Source of the DNA: Epiperipatus broadwayi
Lineage: Eukaryota > Onychophora > Udeonychophora > Euonychophora > Peripatidae
DNA: 64,000 nucleotides
Reading direction: 5' to 3'
Assembly: GCA_028023455.1 (NCBI GenBank)
Contig: JAQFVV010000185.1
Span: forward strand, 2,123,239-2,187,238
This document shows, one piece after another, positions 37,979-49,203 of this stretch. Under the pieces are notes generated by a model, which had not been told where the DNA came from, ran no database searches, and saw only the letters and a list, made by a program, of their open reading frames with translations. Within the stretch, counting starts at the first letter, position 1, and the number at the start of each line of letters is the position of its first letter. Position numbers and translations under genes: made by a program.

Positions 37979-38311
37979 GATCAATAGATGGCGTTTTACC
38001 AAAACACCAAACAAGGGTATAATTTGTTTACATAAATGACAAAAGAGTCAGCATTCACTATCTCTTTCATTTGTCCACTTTCAAATCAGCTGATTTCAAG
38101 CTAATTTTGCTCTCACTGATGATAGCAAAATTAGCTTGAAATCATCTGATTTGAAAGTGGACAAATGAAAGAGATAGTGAATGCTGACTCTTGTCGTTTA
38201 TGTAAACAAATTATACACTTGTTCGGTGTTTTGGTAAAACGCCATCTATTGATCATAAATACAAGTGATATAGCAAGTTACGTGATTCTAACTTGTTTTT
38301 GTTTTTCATAT
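37978..38311. mobile_element. Palindromic non-coding element (family H) with 3' tail
   Basis: Arms 37978-38112 and 38125-38255 are near-perfect inverted repeats starting TGATCAATAGATGGCGTTTTA, with a central spacer of about 12 bp. The right side continues into a ~55-bp tail (TAGCAAGTTACGTGATT ... TTTTTGTTTTTCAT) and then a TA tract. The same arms and tail occur at 50909-51793, so this is a dispersed family. No protein is encoded. A hammerhead-like fold spans the palindrome centre. Confidence 0.8.
38110..38157 (+). ncRNA. Candidate type I hammerhead ribozyme at a palindrome centre
   Basis: Helix I is CTCTCA (38110-38115) with TGAAAG (38152-38157), five of six pairs. Core CTGATGA is at 38116-38122. 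Helix II is AGC/GCT with a 7-nt loop (38124-38136), flanked by a U-U mismatch at the base. GAAA is at 38138-38141. Helix III is ATC/GAT with a 4-nt loop (38141-38150), and cleavage is expected after T38151. The same fold with different loops is present at 51593-51639. Very short helix III is known for retroelement hammerheads, which often work as dimers. The U-U mismatch at the helix II base is non-canonical. Confidence 0.5.
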
Positions 38312-38319
38312 ATATATAT

Positions 38320-38820
38320 TGATGTGAAAGCATAAACATTTATATTAGTATTACTACATATAATAACAATTCTAATATTAATATAATATTAAATAATTAA
38401 TATATTCAACATTACCAGACCATAACAGTCTAAAACTTTTAGACAAATTCTCTCCAGTTTAATAATGATAATTACCATAATCAACTGATTGATTAAGATT
38501 TGGGATCTAATATTCTACTGAAGTCTAAATTAATGTTATTTATATTGTGGCTTAACTGTATATATCTAAAATTTAAATTCCATGTAGAAAAAGCAATAGA
38601 AAAATTATATGCATTACTATTGTAATTTAAATATAGAATGTGTGGATTTGTATGTATTTTCATACATTTCAAAGTGATATAGTTTCAGACAACATTTATT
38701 TGATTCTTATCTATAAACTTATCATATATATGTTAAAACAAAGATTTGCATGGTTTAAATATATAAAATACATATTTTGCGGGTTCATCCATGTTAAAAA
38801 CTTTTAATATTAATATACTG
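38320..38820. other. AT-rich sequence, no gene seen
   Basis: No coding or repeat signal beyond short TA runs. Confidence 0.5.
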
Positions 38821-39126
38821 ACATTTCGACTTGGTCACACAAGTCATCCACAGAGTTATAAAAGCTAGAAAGATGGTTGTAGAGAAGCAACAATCACTGA
38901 TTTGAATAAAATGTTAAAATTCCACCAATAGCAAAAATGTTATATTTAGGAATGTTTTTTTAAAAAAATCTTTCCAAATAGTAGGAAGTTTGCATGTATC
39001 TTCTCGCTTATTGATACAATCTGACCTTTTAAGTATCTCAATGGCTTCTCTAATTTTGCACTGGTAGAGATTATCACATCTGGATATATATTTGTAAGTG
39101 CAAGCTATATATAAGTCAAGTGACAT
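38821..39126 (-). pseudogene. Penelope-like element tail (endonuclease C-terminus plus 3' region)
   Basis: The minus-strand frame 38914-39126 contains KIREAIEILKRSDCINKRED then KLPTIWKDF. This corresponds to the last block of the GIY-YIG domain of Penelope-like elements (usual form REAIEI ... NR-D ... SWKP), also present at 6580-6665. Only this tail is recognisable. The 3' flank (38821-38853 on the minus strand) has a stem GACTTG/CAAGTC followed by GAAATGTC, a pattern related to the hammerhead-like region of such elements. Confidence 0.6.
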
Positions 39127-39135
39127 CTGACTTGT

Positions 39136-39137
<2 letters not shown>

Positions 39138-39189
<52 letters not shown>
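39138..39189. repeat. (TA)n tract
   Basis: About 52 bp of uninterrupted TA. Confidence 0.95.
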
Positions 39190-39191
<2 letters not shown>

Positions 39192-39871
39192 ATTAGAATG
39201 AAAAATTTTAGTAGACCATAAATGAAAAAAAATATATATCAGGAACCAATCAAATACTTTTAATAAATCAAGCAGAAATATTTAGAACATGAAGTCTTTT
39301 ATACTCTTTAAGAACCTATATAATTTATTATAATATTTTAGTATGCGCTTTACAAATTTCATCATTACAACTTTATATTAACTTAAAATATTTCTAAGCA
39401 CAAGATCTCAACACTGACTTGTTGTAAATCGAAAGATTTTGTGAATGTAAGCATATTATAGAAATTGTGGACTTAATCAGTGAGATATTTAATAGCCTTA
39501 CACTATCAAATCAAAATGCTTTAGATTCTTCTGTATATTTAAAAAATAGGTTGAAGAATGGCCACTCTTGTCCTTTAAATAAATCTTGTGTTACAATTTG
39601 CAGAGGTCCCTACTGTCGTTTTTCAGGTGCATGGTCTTAAGATTATAGCCTTAGTATATATTGCTTTACATAATGGGTATGTGCTTTACAAATTTAATCA
39701 TTATAATATATTGGAAGAAATTATAAGCTTTAATAATCCTCTTTCTACTACAACATGGATGCATAACATATTAACAATATATTAATTACCAAGGCAATAA
39801 ACATATTATCAAAACTCACAGTTTATTTCTAGTAAAATTATTTAATTTGAAAAAAAAAGTTTCATCAATAT
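39190..39871. other. AT-rich flank of the LTR retrotransposon
   Basis: No gene was recognised. A phrase of ~25-30 bp (TGCGCTTTACAAATTTCATCATTA) at ~39349 recurs in altered form near 39680. The last four bases before the LTR (ATAT, 39868-39871) are the target-site duplication. Confidence 0.5.
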
Positions 39872-42800
39872 TGTACCGGTCGGTTTCGTCTGTTCATATA
39901 ACAAGATGTAGCATCTAGGCAAAAGTACCTCGAATCCAATCCTGTGCAAGATACATAGGTCAGGAACATTCATGAACTCTGCCCTATTTGCCTATTTTCC
40001 AGATCTACCAACTTATGAGCAACAATTCCAATGATACTGATCTAATTTATTCCTACCCCGCCGGCATCACAAAGTAGTGACACAAAAAAAATCTTATTCG
40101 AACTTGGTTCATGTCTAGGATATTATAATTAGCGATTTTCGATCATCTAGTAAGGGAAACCTTTTTATATTACATCAAAATTATTTCTAATCAATAAATG
40201 AAACATTTATTAAATCAACTTGGAATAGATATGATTGCAAACGTTATTGGTGTTACAATGTAAATAAAATGGGTGTTTATCTCCCTTGGACAACATTAAC
40301 CTCTCTTACAATACTATACAATGAACATATTTAATCATCATTAACAAATAATTCATGGCTTTATTCTATTGCGGCTATTTATATGTCAATAATTTATCGA
40401 TGGACTGTGATACATAAGATTTTTAATAATAGCGCTAGACTACAGTTACATAAAGTTCTTTGAATCCACCATTAGTAAAACAATAGCACTCATACCAATA
40501 CATAAGTTTATTCAGTTGGATGATAAGGGTAATTTTATTTAATTAATATTTGCATTTGCTATATAAGAACGTGTGTGGGAAGCTAATTTGGGAAATAATA
40601 ATAATGGCAGAAGTGTCGTATCTGAAAGTGTGAATGAAATATATATTAAAAAATGGCAATCCATTTAGTATAATCGTAACAGTACGGTTTAGGAGAATTA
40701 ATAGGCTTTTAACAAGAACAAAATATGGGAGAGCGGTATGTGTATGAGGGCAATGGAACGATCTATTCTAAGATCTAAGAAGACGCTTCAATTCACCATT
40801 AAAGAAATGCGACTCTCTGCAAACGTCGGCAGGGTCGGGTCATAAACAACTAAGATTGCGCTTTATGGAATTGCCATAGGCTGGACTTTTGCCAGAGCAA
40901 GCCCTATGCCATAATATCTCGCATGGAAGAAATCCAAAGAGGTTTGCCAAACCTTGTCCTTGGTATTGGAAGTAAAAATGAACGAAGCACAAAAGAATAT
41001 ATATATAACGAAAGGCCGGTATACACATAACGCTTGCATTAATATAAATATATATATATTTAACTAAGAAATAAAGAATTATCGCCTATCTTTATTAATA
41101 AAAATCCAGCGTACCGGTATGATTTGATTACTACGTGGATATGGAAGGATTACATTTAATGCTAATATAATATAGCTCATAGAACTAAAGGACCCCCCCC
41201 TTATGTATTACTTTAAACTACACATAAACTTTCCACAACGGATAAATAATATAAATCTTTGGTTTTGAATGCTTTTATAAATAAATACTTTTCATATTAT
41301 TAAATATATATAAAGTCGGTGGTGGCTATTGATTTCAAGAAAGTAGTATTAATTTAATTCATATAAATCTAATTGCAGATTTTAGAAGTTAGCGCTATTA
41401 TTTAATTAACCAAAAAAAAAAACATTTCTACGAAAATAGATTTTTACTTATTTTTTTCTAAAATAACACTGGACAGTAATTATCAAATTCTGATTTTAAT
41501 TCCCCAGACTGGCAGGCACCCGCTATACTAAGAATAACAAGTTTTTTAAAATATACTAAATTAATTACCCTCTAAAAGTAAGGAGGGTTTTCTTTTATTA
41601 AAAGAGATAGCGTAAACATTTGCGATTCTGGGGGGAAATTATCGACATATAATTTAGTATCTGAAAGTATAAAATATAATAATGAAAATAAAGTATTGCC
41701 GCTTAGACGTGAAATTAAGAATTAACAATTATTCATGAGAGGTTTAATGTGGGAGAGATTACAGCTAAGTTATATAGAGAGAGAACGAGTTACAATTAAC
41801 AAAAAGGTAAGAATTTTACAAATTGATTCATAACTAATATTAAATTTTACAAATAAAAGCTTTACAAAATGTTTAAAGAAATAGATAGGTGAGAGTTAAA
41901 ATTATTCACGCTAACTTTAAGAGTCTAGCAGCATTTCAAATTGTTACCTCTGTACAAACTTGGCTGTTCTTTTGATGATTTCGGATTCCCTCGGAGAACT
42001 AGATCTAGTTTGTTAAGCAGTTATTCAGGCAGGTAGTAATTTTATGATTTAACGATTAGGCATATCAGTATAGTCTATGAGTATCGGGATCCAGGGCACA
42101 GATTTCAGGGAAAGCCATCTCGAATGGCGAGAAAGGCGATTTAGATTTACTCAGTACACATTGAAAATAACCAACGCAAATTTTCTTGGTCTGCTATCAT
42201 TGACTGTCTTACTTACTCTCCTCAAAATAATTTGTAATTATCCCATGCCTTGGTATTTTTTGGAATCCCTTTCTGATTGGTCATTGCAATCTAATTTCCT
42301 AAAGAATTCGTATACAAGCTTTTACCCATTGTGATGGAAGATGCCATTGTTAGATAAGTATTCAAACTTTAATTAATTTTGATAAAAGAAAATGTTTGTA
42401 ACAACAGTAAATCAATTAAGTTTAGTTTCTAATTTTGATTTTAGAGAAACTTTTAATTAAAGTTATGTTAGAATATTATACAAGATTATGCTTCTCACCT
42501 TTAACTAATTTTGACTAATTACAATCGCATCTTCCATATTGGATTTAAAAGAAAAGTATAGTTTAATGACAAAAAATAATTTAAAAACACAATTTTATAA
42601 ACTTACATGTAACAAACTTTTCCACTAAATATTTACTCAGTACCTTTGTCTCTACAATATCAGTAGATATCTGAGCTGCAATTAACAAACAATTATTATA
42701 ACTTTTATAAAACAAATTAATACAGAAATTATAATATATTTTGATATTATAAGTCCGTTATAATTAATCCCCCATTCCCTATTGCGTATACGAATTTTTA

Positions 42801-43021
42801 AATGCTATATTTATTAATTTTATTTTGCATGTTTAAATTCAGATATTTATGCCAATATCTTCGTTAATAAATATGTTAGTTAATATAACTCAAACAAAAG
42901 GATACAAACAAATGTGTTAGTGAGTGGAATATATATGTAAGAATAGGGTTTGAATTTAGGTTGGTAGCGGAAGATTGGAAGTGGGCTGTGAAGCGCAATC
43001 TGAATCTCAGATTCCGCTTCA
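39872..43021 (-). repeat. 3' LTR (left) of the gag-only element
   Basis: 3150 bp, from TGTACCGGTCGG to CCGCTTCA on the plus strand, so TG...CA on both strands. It lacks a ~30-bp segment present in the other LTR (around 46356-46385), with a short ACA direct repeat at the junction, suggesting a deletion here. It contains no convincing gene; the 85-codon frame at 42077-42334 is on the opposite strand to gag and is not conserved at its end. A C run (41192-41199) and a CCCTC/GAGGG hairpin (~41570-41588) are shared with the other LTR. Confidence 0.85.
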
Positions 43022-43031
43022 TTTTCCCGGA
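43022..43031 (-). promoter_or_regulatory. Polypurine tract next to the 3' LTR
   Basis: The minus strand reads CCGGGAAAA directly before the LTR's TGAAGCGG. A G/A-rich run touching the 3' LTR is the usual primer for plus-strand DNA synthesis. It is short, but it sets the element's orientation in agreement with gag. Confidence 0.5.
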
Positions 43032-43109
43032 CTTACAATTGATAAAAAAAAAATATCTTACTTGCGGTTCCGGTGACAAAAGAACAACCTGGTTTGAAAG
43101 GAGTACGTG

Positions 43110-43112
<3 letters not shown>

Positions 43113-43142
<30 letters not shown>
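43113..43142. repeat. (TA)n tract in the element interior
   Basis: About 30 bp of TA between the gag stop and the 3' LTR. Confidence 0.9.
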
Positions 43143-43145
<3 letters not shown>

Positions 43146-43319
43146 ATTTATTGGTGAACTAATGTTAGCCCCATTTTTTTTTCTCTTTGCTGCTATATGT
43201 TAAAAACATTTTGACCTATCTATCACTGAGTGCAAAACTATATTCATATTATCTTTTTTTTAAAAACGTGGTTCAAATTCCTTATCTATCTGTCTGTGAT
43301 CTATTGTTCTGTCTTATTT

Positions 43320-44630
43320 TTAATATTTTCCCCGATCAGGAGGTGCAAATGGCTTTTTATTGAGGGTTTGGTCACTCCACCAGAAGTTAGGTTGATCATG
43401 AGAGGTTGCTTGGTTTCTAGCTGGCTCAACTTTCCGTATTCTTTCATGAGGTTCTTTGTTGATGGGCGTGTAATCAATGGTGGTGAGGAATTGTGCCATT
43501 TCCTCAATTCTCCTTATTCGGCATCCAACCATCATTTGTTGTATGTATGGTGGCATATTTTGTTGTATTGCACGGATAATCTGGGTCTCTGTAAATGGGA
43601 ATGCCGTCAGAGACTGGAGACGTGCCACTTGCCTCAAAAAAAACTGTGTGTGTGTTTCCTTGTTGGCCGATCCATACATTTCTTTTAAAACCGAATGATA
43701 AATGCTGTCCTGGCGCTCCTCGCTCCAGAAGGTCCTTAACAGAGCTGCTGCATACTGTTCAAAATTCAGTGGCTTGTCTTCATGGCTTTCCCACCATGAT
43801 TTTGCATATCCATTGAGATAGTGAATTGCCAAAGCTACTTGATCCGGTGCTGAGATCTGTTGGAATCGAAACAATTCTTGAAGACTCTCAATATGCGCTT
43901 TTGGATTTTCTCCAGCATCCCCTTTGAATGTTTTCACTTGGATGAACTTCGCCATGTAGGCTTGTGCATTTGAGATCTGTCCTATGGGCATAACATTTGA
44001 TGTCCTATCAACGTGGTGTTCCTGTACTGGTCCTAATGCGTCAGGTTTGAACTCTGAAATTTTCACCGCGCTGCTTTTTAGTTTATCAATTTCACCTCTC
44101 AGTTCCTTTAGCTGGTCTTGAAACTCCGTCTGTGTTTCCCGCACATTTAAAATGATCCTCTCTTGTTCTTCATGACATTTCAGTTCATCACCCAAAAGTT
44201 CATTTATTTGACTTATAGCTATGTGGTGGGCAGCTTCTTGCTGGTCTATCACACTTCGTGTCATCATTAACTCTCCAGTCATTTTGGATACTATAGTTTT
44301 AGTTTCTTCTTTATGCTCCTCCAAGAGCTCTTCGACTTCAGTATGAACCTTTTCATAGCCTCTCCTGCCGTCTGCTCGCACCTCATCTATTTGCTTTAAT
44401 ATATTACTGTTCATTTCATTACACAGTGATGACATCCACTCCTTCATCTCATTATGCTTGGCTTCGAATTTTTTTTCTATGTTAGTGAACATATCCATCA
44501 ACAATGTTTGTAGGTTTATATCCTGTTTCTGTGTGGAGCTTTCTACAGATTCCATGGTTACAACTTCCTGATGTTCTTGCTCTGCATCAGTTTTCTCTTT
44601 ATTACTATTCTCCATTCTGCTAAGCTTCAA
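43320..44630 (-). CDS. Retrotransposon Gag protein, intact
   Basis: 436 residues, uninterrupted in a window where most other frames are broken. Residues ~40-190 are rich in Glu, Lys and Leu in heptad-like spacing and should form a long coiled coil. Residues ~228-380 match the retrotransposon Gag core: FKGDAGENP at 235, LFRFQ near 253, DQVALAIHYLNGYAKSWWE (264-282) with the conserved Trp pair, then FWSEERQ and FFLRQVARLQSL. The family role is to form the particle that packages element RNA. No CCHC zinc knuckle follows the core; the last ~50 residues are basic and polar. The start could be Met1 or Met6. No pol frame follows the stop. It resembles the broken gag at ~18150 in the GENP...WW region. 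Confidence 0.85.
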   Translation of the reverse strand: MKLSRMENSNKEKTDAEQEHQEVVTMESVESSTQKQDINLQTLLMDMFTNIEKKFEAKHNEMKEWMSSLCNEMNSNILKQIDEVRADGRRGYEKVHTEVEELLEEHKEETKTIVSKMTGELMMTRSVIDQQEAAHHIAISQINELLGDELKCHEEQERIILNVRETQTEFQDQLKELRGEIDKLKSSAVKISEFKPDALGPVQEHHVDRTSNVMPIGQISNAQAYMAKFIQVKTFKGDAGENPKAHIESLQELFRFQQISAPDQVALAIHYLNGYAKSWWESHEDKPLNFEQYAAALLRTFWSEERQDSIYHSVLKEMYGSANKETHTQFFLRQVARLQSLTAFPFTETQIIRAIQQNMPPYIQQMMVGCRIRRIEEMAQFLTTIDYTPINKEPHERIRKVEPARNQATSHDQPNFWWSDQTLNKKPFAPPDRGKY

Positions 44631-44875
44631 ATATAGATAGATATATGTGTATTTTATTTATATATTTTTTTTATTTATTTAAGACACAAAAATGCTCACT
44701 TATGGTTTTCTGTTTGTTTTTATTTATTTATGGCCTGATACACCTCTCCCCCATTCTCAACAGTCTCCTTCTTGTTCTGCTCCCCCATACCTGTACCCAA
44801 TCTATACCTGATTTATTCTATTTAGTATTCTACCATGCCTGCCTTTTGCATTATTAACTTCTAGATCCAACATTT

Positions 44876-45027
<152 letters not shown>

Positions 45028-45510
45028 CAAACATCATATTGTTACCTAATCTACTCTTGTTCATTCTTCAGTGTTTTCGCTGGGTCTTTAAGTTTGGTTG
45101 TTCCTTTGCACCTGAAACATACTTAAAATTGTATTACTTCATATTAAAATTATCAACACTTGCTTTACATAGTTGAGTACATTACATAGTTGAGTACATA
45201 GTTGAGTACAATAGTTGAGTACAAATAATGCTCTCTATATAACTTGTTAAATTTTGGAATCATTGTTTCTAATTTTTTTTTTTTTTTCAATCTACCACCT
45301 GATGACAAAATTTATAATGGTATTACTACCGGGTGCCAGTCAAGAGGAGTAGATTGTTACAACACTTTTACTAGATGATTGTACATTTTTATAAACACAT
45401 ATTTTTATTTATGACAGCTGTACAGCAGTTCAGATGTATAATATCATAAAGTAATTAAAGATGTCATTACTATTTGAAGCACATATTATTTTTTTTTCTT
45501 TACATACTCT

Positions 45511-45734
45511 GGGTGTGAAAGTATTTAAAAGCTGCCACTACTTTTCTTTCACCACCCCAAGAAAGTGTACATATATATTTAAAACATTATTTATGGAAGA
45601 AGAACAAAATATCACATAATATGGGTGTGAAAGTATTTAAAAGCTGCCACTACTTTTCTTTCACCACCCCAAGAAAGTGTACATATATATTTAAAACATT
45701 ATTTATGGACGAAGAACAAAATATCACATATATA
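45511..45734 (-). repeat. 112-bp tandem duplication in the leader
   Basis: Two adjacent 112-bp units start GGGTGTGAAAGTATTTAAAAG at 45511 and 45623 and differ at about one base before the end of the second unit. It lies in the 5' leader of the gag-only element (minus strand), where packaging signals are expected. Confidence 0.85.
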
Positions 45735-45981
45735 CTGAATATTGTTTATGGGGAAAAAAAAATCATATATGATTGACATTATTGGGAGAATTATATACAT
45801 ATTTGTAATGACTTGTACATAGTGTGTATAATATTTAAAAAGAACATCATCTGAACTGGGTGTACAAACCAAGAAAAAAAATTTTTTTACACATATATTT
45901 TTATTATTTAGAGAATAAACATTATATATAGTATACTAACATCTATTATTCCGGGTTCTGCAGGGTGTAAAAGTAATTAAT

Positions 45982-46002
45982 AGCCCCACGACTGGGATTC
46001 CA
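45982..46002 (-). promoter_or_regulatory. Possible primer-binding site, lysine-tRNA-like
   Basis: About 21 bp inside from the 5' LTR, the minus strand reads TGGAATCCCAGTCGTGGGGCT. Its complement, AGCCCCACGACTGGGATTCCA, resembles the end of lysine tRNAs (AGCCCCACG..GGG...CCA) but has extra bases. A primer-binding site normally touches the LTR; here a T run and CCCCGGGTA intervene. Tentative. Confidence 0.3.
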
Positions 46003-46023
46003 TACCCGGGGAAAAAAAAAACC

Positions 46024-49000
46024 TGAACCGGTCGGTTTCGTCTGTTCATATAACAAGATCTAGCATCTAGGCAAAAGTACCTCGAATCCAATCCTGTGCA
46101 AGATACATAGATCAGGAACATTCATGAACTCTGCCCTATTTGCCTATTTTCCAGATCTACCAACTTATGAGCAACAATTCCAATGATACTGATCTAATTT
46201 ATTCCTACCCCGCCGGCATCACAAAGTCGTGACACAAAAAGACTCTTATTCGAACTTGGTTCATGTCTAGGATATTATAATTAGCGATTTTCGATCATCT
46301 AGTAAGGGAAACCTTTTTATATTACATCAAAATTATTTCTAATCAATAAATGAAACAATGACTTAGATATTTAGAAAGATATAACATTTATTAAATCAAC
46401 TTGGAATAGATATGATTGCAAACGTTATTGGTGTTACAATGTAAATAAAATGGGTGTTTATCTCCCTTGGACAACATTAACCTCTCTTACAATACTATAC
46501 AATGAACATATTTAATCATCAATAACAAATAATTCATGGCTTTATTCTATTGCGGCTATTTATATGTCAATGATTTATCGATGGACAGTGATACATAAGA
46601 TTTTTAATAATAGCGCTAGACTACAGTTACATAAAGTTCTTTGAATCCACCATTAGTAAAACAATAGCACTCGTACCAATATGTAAGTTTATTCAGTTGG
46701 ATGATAAGGGTAATTTTATTTAATTAATATTTGCATTTGCTATATAAGAATGTGTGTGGGAAGCTAATTTGGGAAATAATAATAATGGCAGAAGTGTCGT
46801 ATCTGAAAGTGTGAATGAAATATATATTAAAAAATGGCAATCCATTTAGTATAATCGTAACAGTACGGTTTAGGAGAATTAATAGGCTTTTAACAAGAAC
46901 AAAATATGAGAGAGCGGTACATGTATGAGGGCAATGGAACAATCTATTCTAAGATCTAAGAAGACGCTTCAATTCACCGTTAAAGAAATGCGACTCTCTG
47001 CAAATGTCGGCAGGGTCGGGTCATAAACAACTAAGAATGCGCTTTATGGAATTGCCATAGGCTGGACTTTTGCCAGAGCGAGCCCTATGCCATAATATCT
47101 CGTGTGGAAGAAATCCAAAGAGGTTTGCCAAACCTTGTCCTTGGTATTGGAAGTAAAAATGAACGAAGCACAAAAGAATATATATAACGAAAGGCCGGTA
47201 TACACGTAACGCTTGCATTAATATAAATATATATATATATATTTAACTAAGAAATAAAGAATTATCGCCTATCTTTATTAATAAAAATCCAGCGTACCGG
47301 TATGATTTGATTACTACGTGGATATGGAAGGATTACATTTAATGCTAATATAATATAGCTCATAGAACTAAAGGACTCCCCCCCTTATGTATTACTTTAA
47401 ACTACACATAAACTTTCCACAATGGATAAATAATATAAATCTTTGGTTTTGAATGCTTTTATAAATAAATACTTTTCATATTATTAAATATATATAAAGT
47501 CGGTGGTGGCTATTGATTTCAAGAAAGTAGTATTAATTTAATTCATATAAATCTAATTGCAGATTTTAGAAGTTAGCGCTATTATTTAATTAACCAAAAA
47601 AAAACATTTCTACGAAAATAGATTTTTACTTATTTTTTTCTAAAATAACACTGGACAGTAATTATCAAATTCTGATTTTAATTCCCCAGACTGGCAGGCA
47701 CCCGCTATACTAAGAATAACAAGTTTTATAAAATATACTAGATTAATTACCCTCTAAAAGTAAGGAGGGTTTTCTTTTATTAAAAGAGATAGCGTAAGCA
47801 TTTGCGATTCTGGGGGGAAATTATCGACATATAATTTAGTATCTGAAAGTATAAAATATAATAATGAAAATAAAGTATTGACGCTTAGACGTGAAATTAA
47901 GAATTAACAATTATTCATGAGAGGTTTAATGTGGGAGAGATTACAGCTAAGTTATATAGAGAGAGAACGAGTTACAATTAACAAAAAGGTAAGAATTTTA
48001 CAAATTGATTCATAACTAATATTAAATTTTACAAATAAAAGCTTTACAAAATGTTTAAAGAAATAGATAGGTGAGAGTTAAAATTATTCACGCTAACTTT
48101 AAGAGTCTAGCAGCATTTCAAATTGTTACCTCTGAACAAACTTGGCTGTTCTTTTGATGATTTCGGATTCCCTCGGAGAACTAGATCTAGTTTGTTAAGC
48201 AGTTATTCAGGCAGGTAGTAATTTTATGATTTAACGATTAGGCATATCAGTATAGTCTATGAGTATCGGGATCCAGGGCACAGATTTCAGGGAAAGCCAT
48301 CTCGAATGGCGAGAAAGGCGATTTAGATTTACTCAGTACACATTGAAAATAACCAACGCAAATTTTCTTGGTCTGCTATCATTGACTGTCTTACTTACTC
48401 TCCTCAAAATAATTTGTAATTATCCCATGCCTTGGTATTTTTTGGAATCCCTTTCTGATTGGTCATTGCAATCTAATTTCCTAAAGAATTCGTATACAAG
48501 CTTTTAACCATTGTGATGAAAGATGCCATTGTTAGATAAGTATTCAAACTTTAATTAATTTTGATAAAAGAAAATGTTTGTAACAACAGTAAATCAATTA
48601 AGTTTAGTTTCTAATTTTGATTTTAGAGAAACTTTTAATTAAAGTTATGTTAGAATATTATACAAGATTACGCTTCTCACCTTTAACTAATTTTGACTAA
48701 TTACAATCGCATCTTCCATATTGGATTTAAAAGAAAAGTATAGTTTAATGACAAAAAATAATTTAAAAACACAATTTTATAAACTTACATGTAACAAACT
48801 TTTCCACTAAATATTTACTCAGTACCTTTGTCTCTACAATATCAGTAGATATCTGAGCTGCAATTAACAAACAATTATTATAACTTTTATAAAACAAATT
48901 AATACAGAAATTATAATATATTTTGACATTATAAGTCCGTTATAATTAATCCCCCATTCCCTATTGCGTATACAAATTTTTAAATGCTATATTTATTAAT

Positions 49001-49203
49001 TTTATTTTGCATGTTTAAATTCAGATATTTATGCCAATATCTTCGTTAATAAATATGTTAGTTAATATAACTCAAACAAAAGGATACAAACAAATGTGTT
49101 AGTGAGTGGAATATATATGTAAGAATAGGGTTTGAATTTAGGTTGGTAGCGGAAGATTGGAAGTGGGCTGTGAAGCGCAATCTGAATCTCAGTTTCCGCT
49201 TCA
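46024..49203 (-). repeat. 5' LTR (right) of the gag-only element
   Basis: 3180 bp, TGAACCGGTCGG ... TTTCCGCTTCA on the plus strand, nearly identical to the left LTR over its whole length. It retains the ~30-bp segment missing there. Immediately outside lies ATAT, the target duplication. An opposite-strand frame (48259-48507) stops a few codons earlier than its counterpart, so it is not under protein-level constraint. Confidence 0.85.

Noticed and set aside
41570-41591. CCCTC/GAGGG hairpin followed by T run, like a bacterial terminator
   Set aside because: The DNA is eukaryotic and inside an LTR; a factor-independent terminator has no role here.
42077-42334. 85-codon frame in the left LTR, repeated at 48259-48507
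   Set aside because: It is duplicated only because the LTRs are duplicated. It is antisense to gag, has no recognised domain, and its end is not conserved between copies.
43230-43816. Plus-strand frames overlapping gag
   Set aside because: They are shadows of the 436-residue minus-strand gag, which has clear family features.
45299-45327. CTGATGA in the gag-only element leader as a hammerhead
   Set aside because: No GAAA at the right distance and no helix II.
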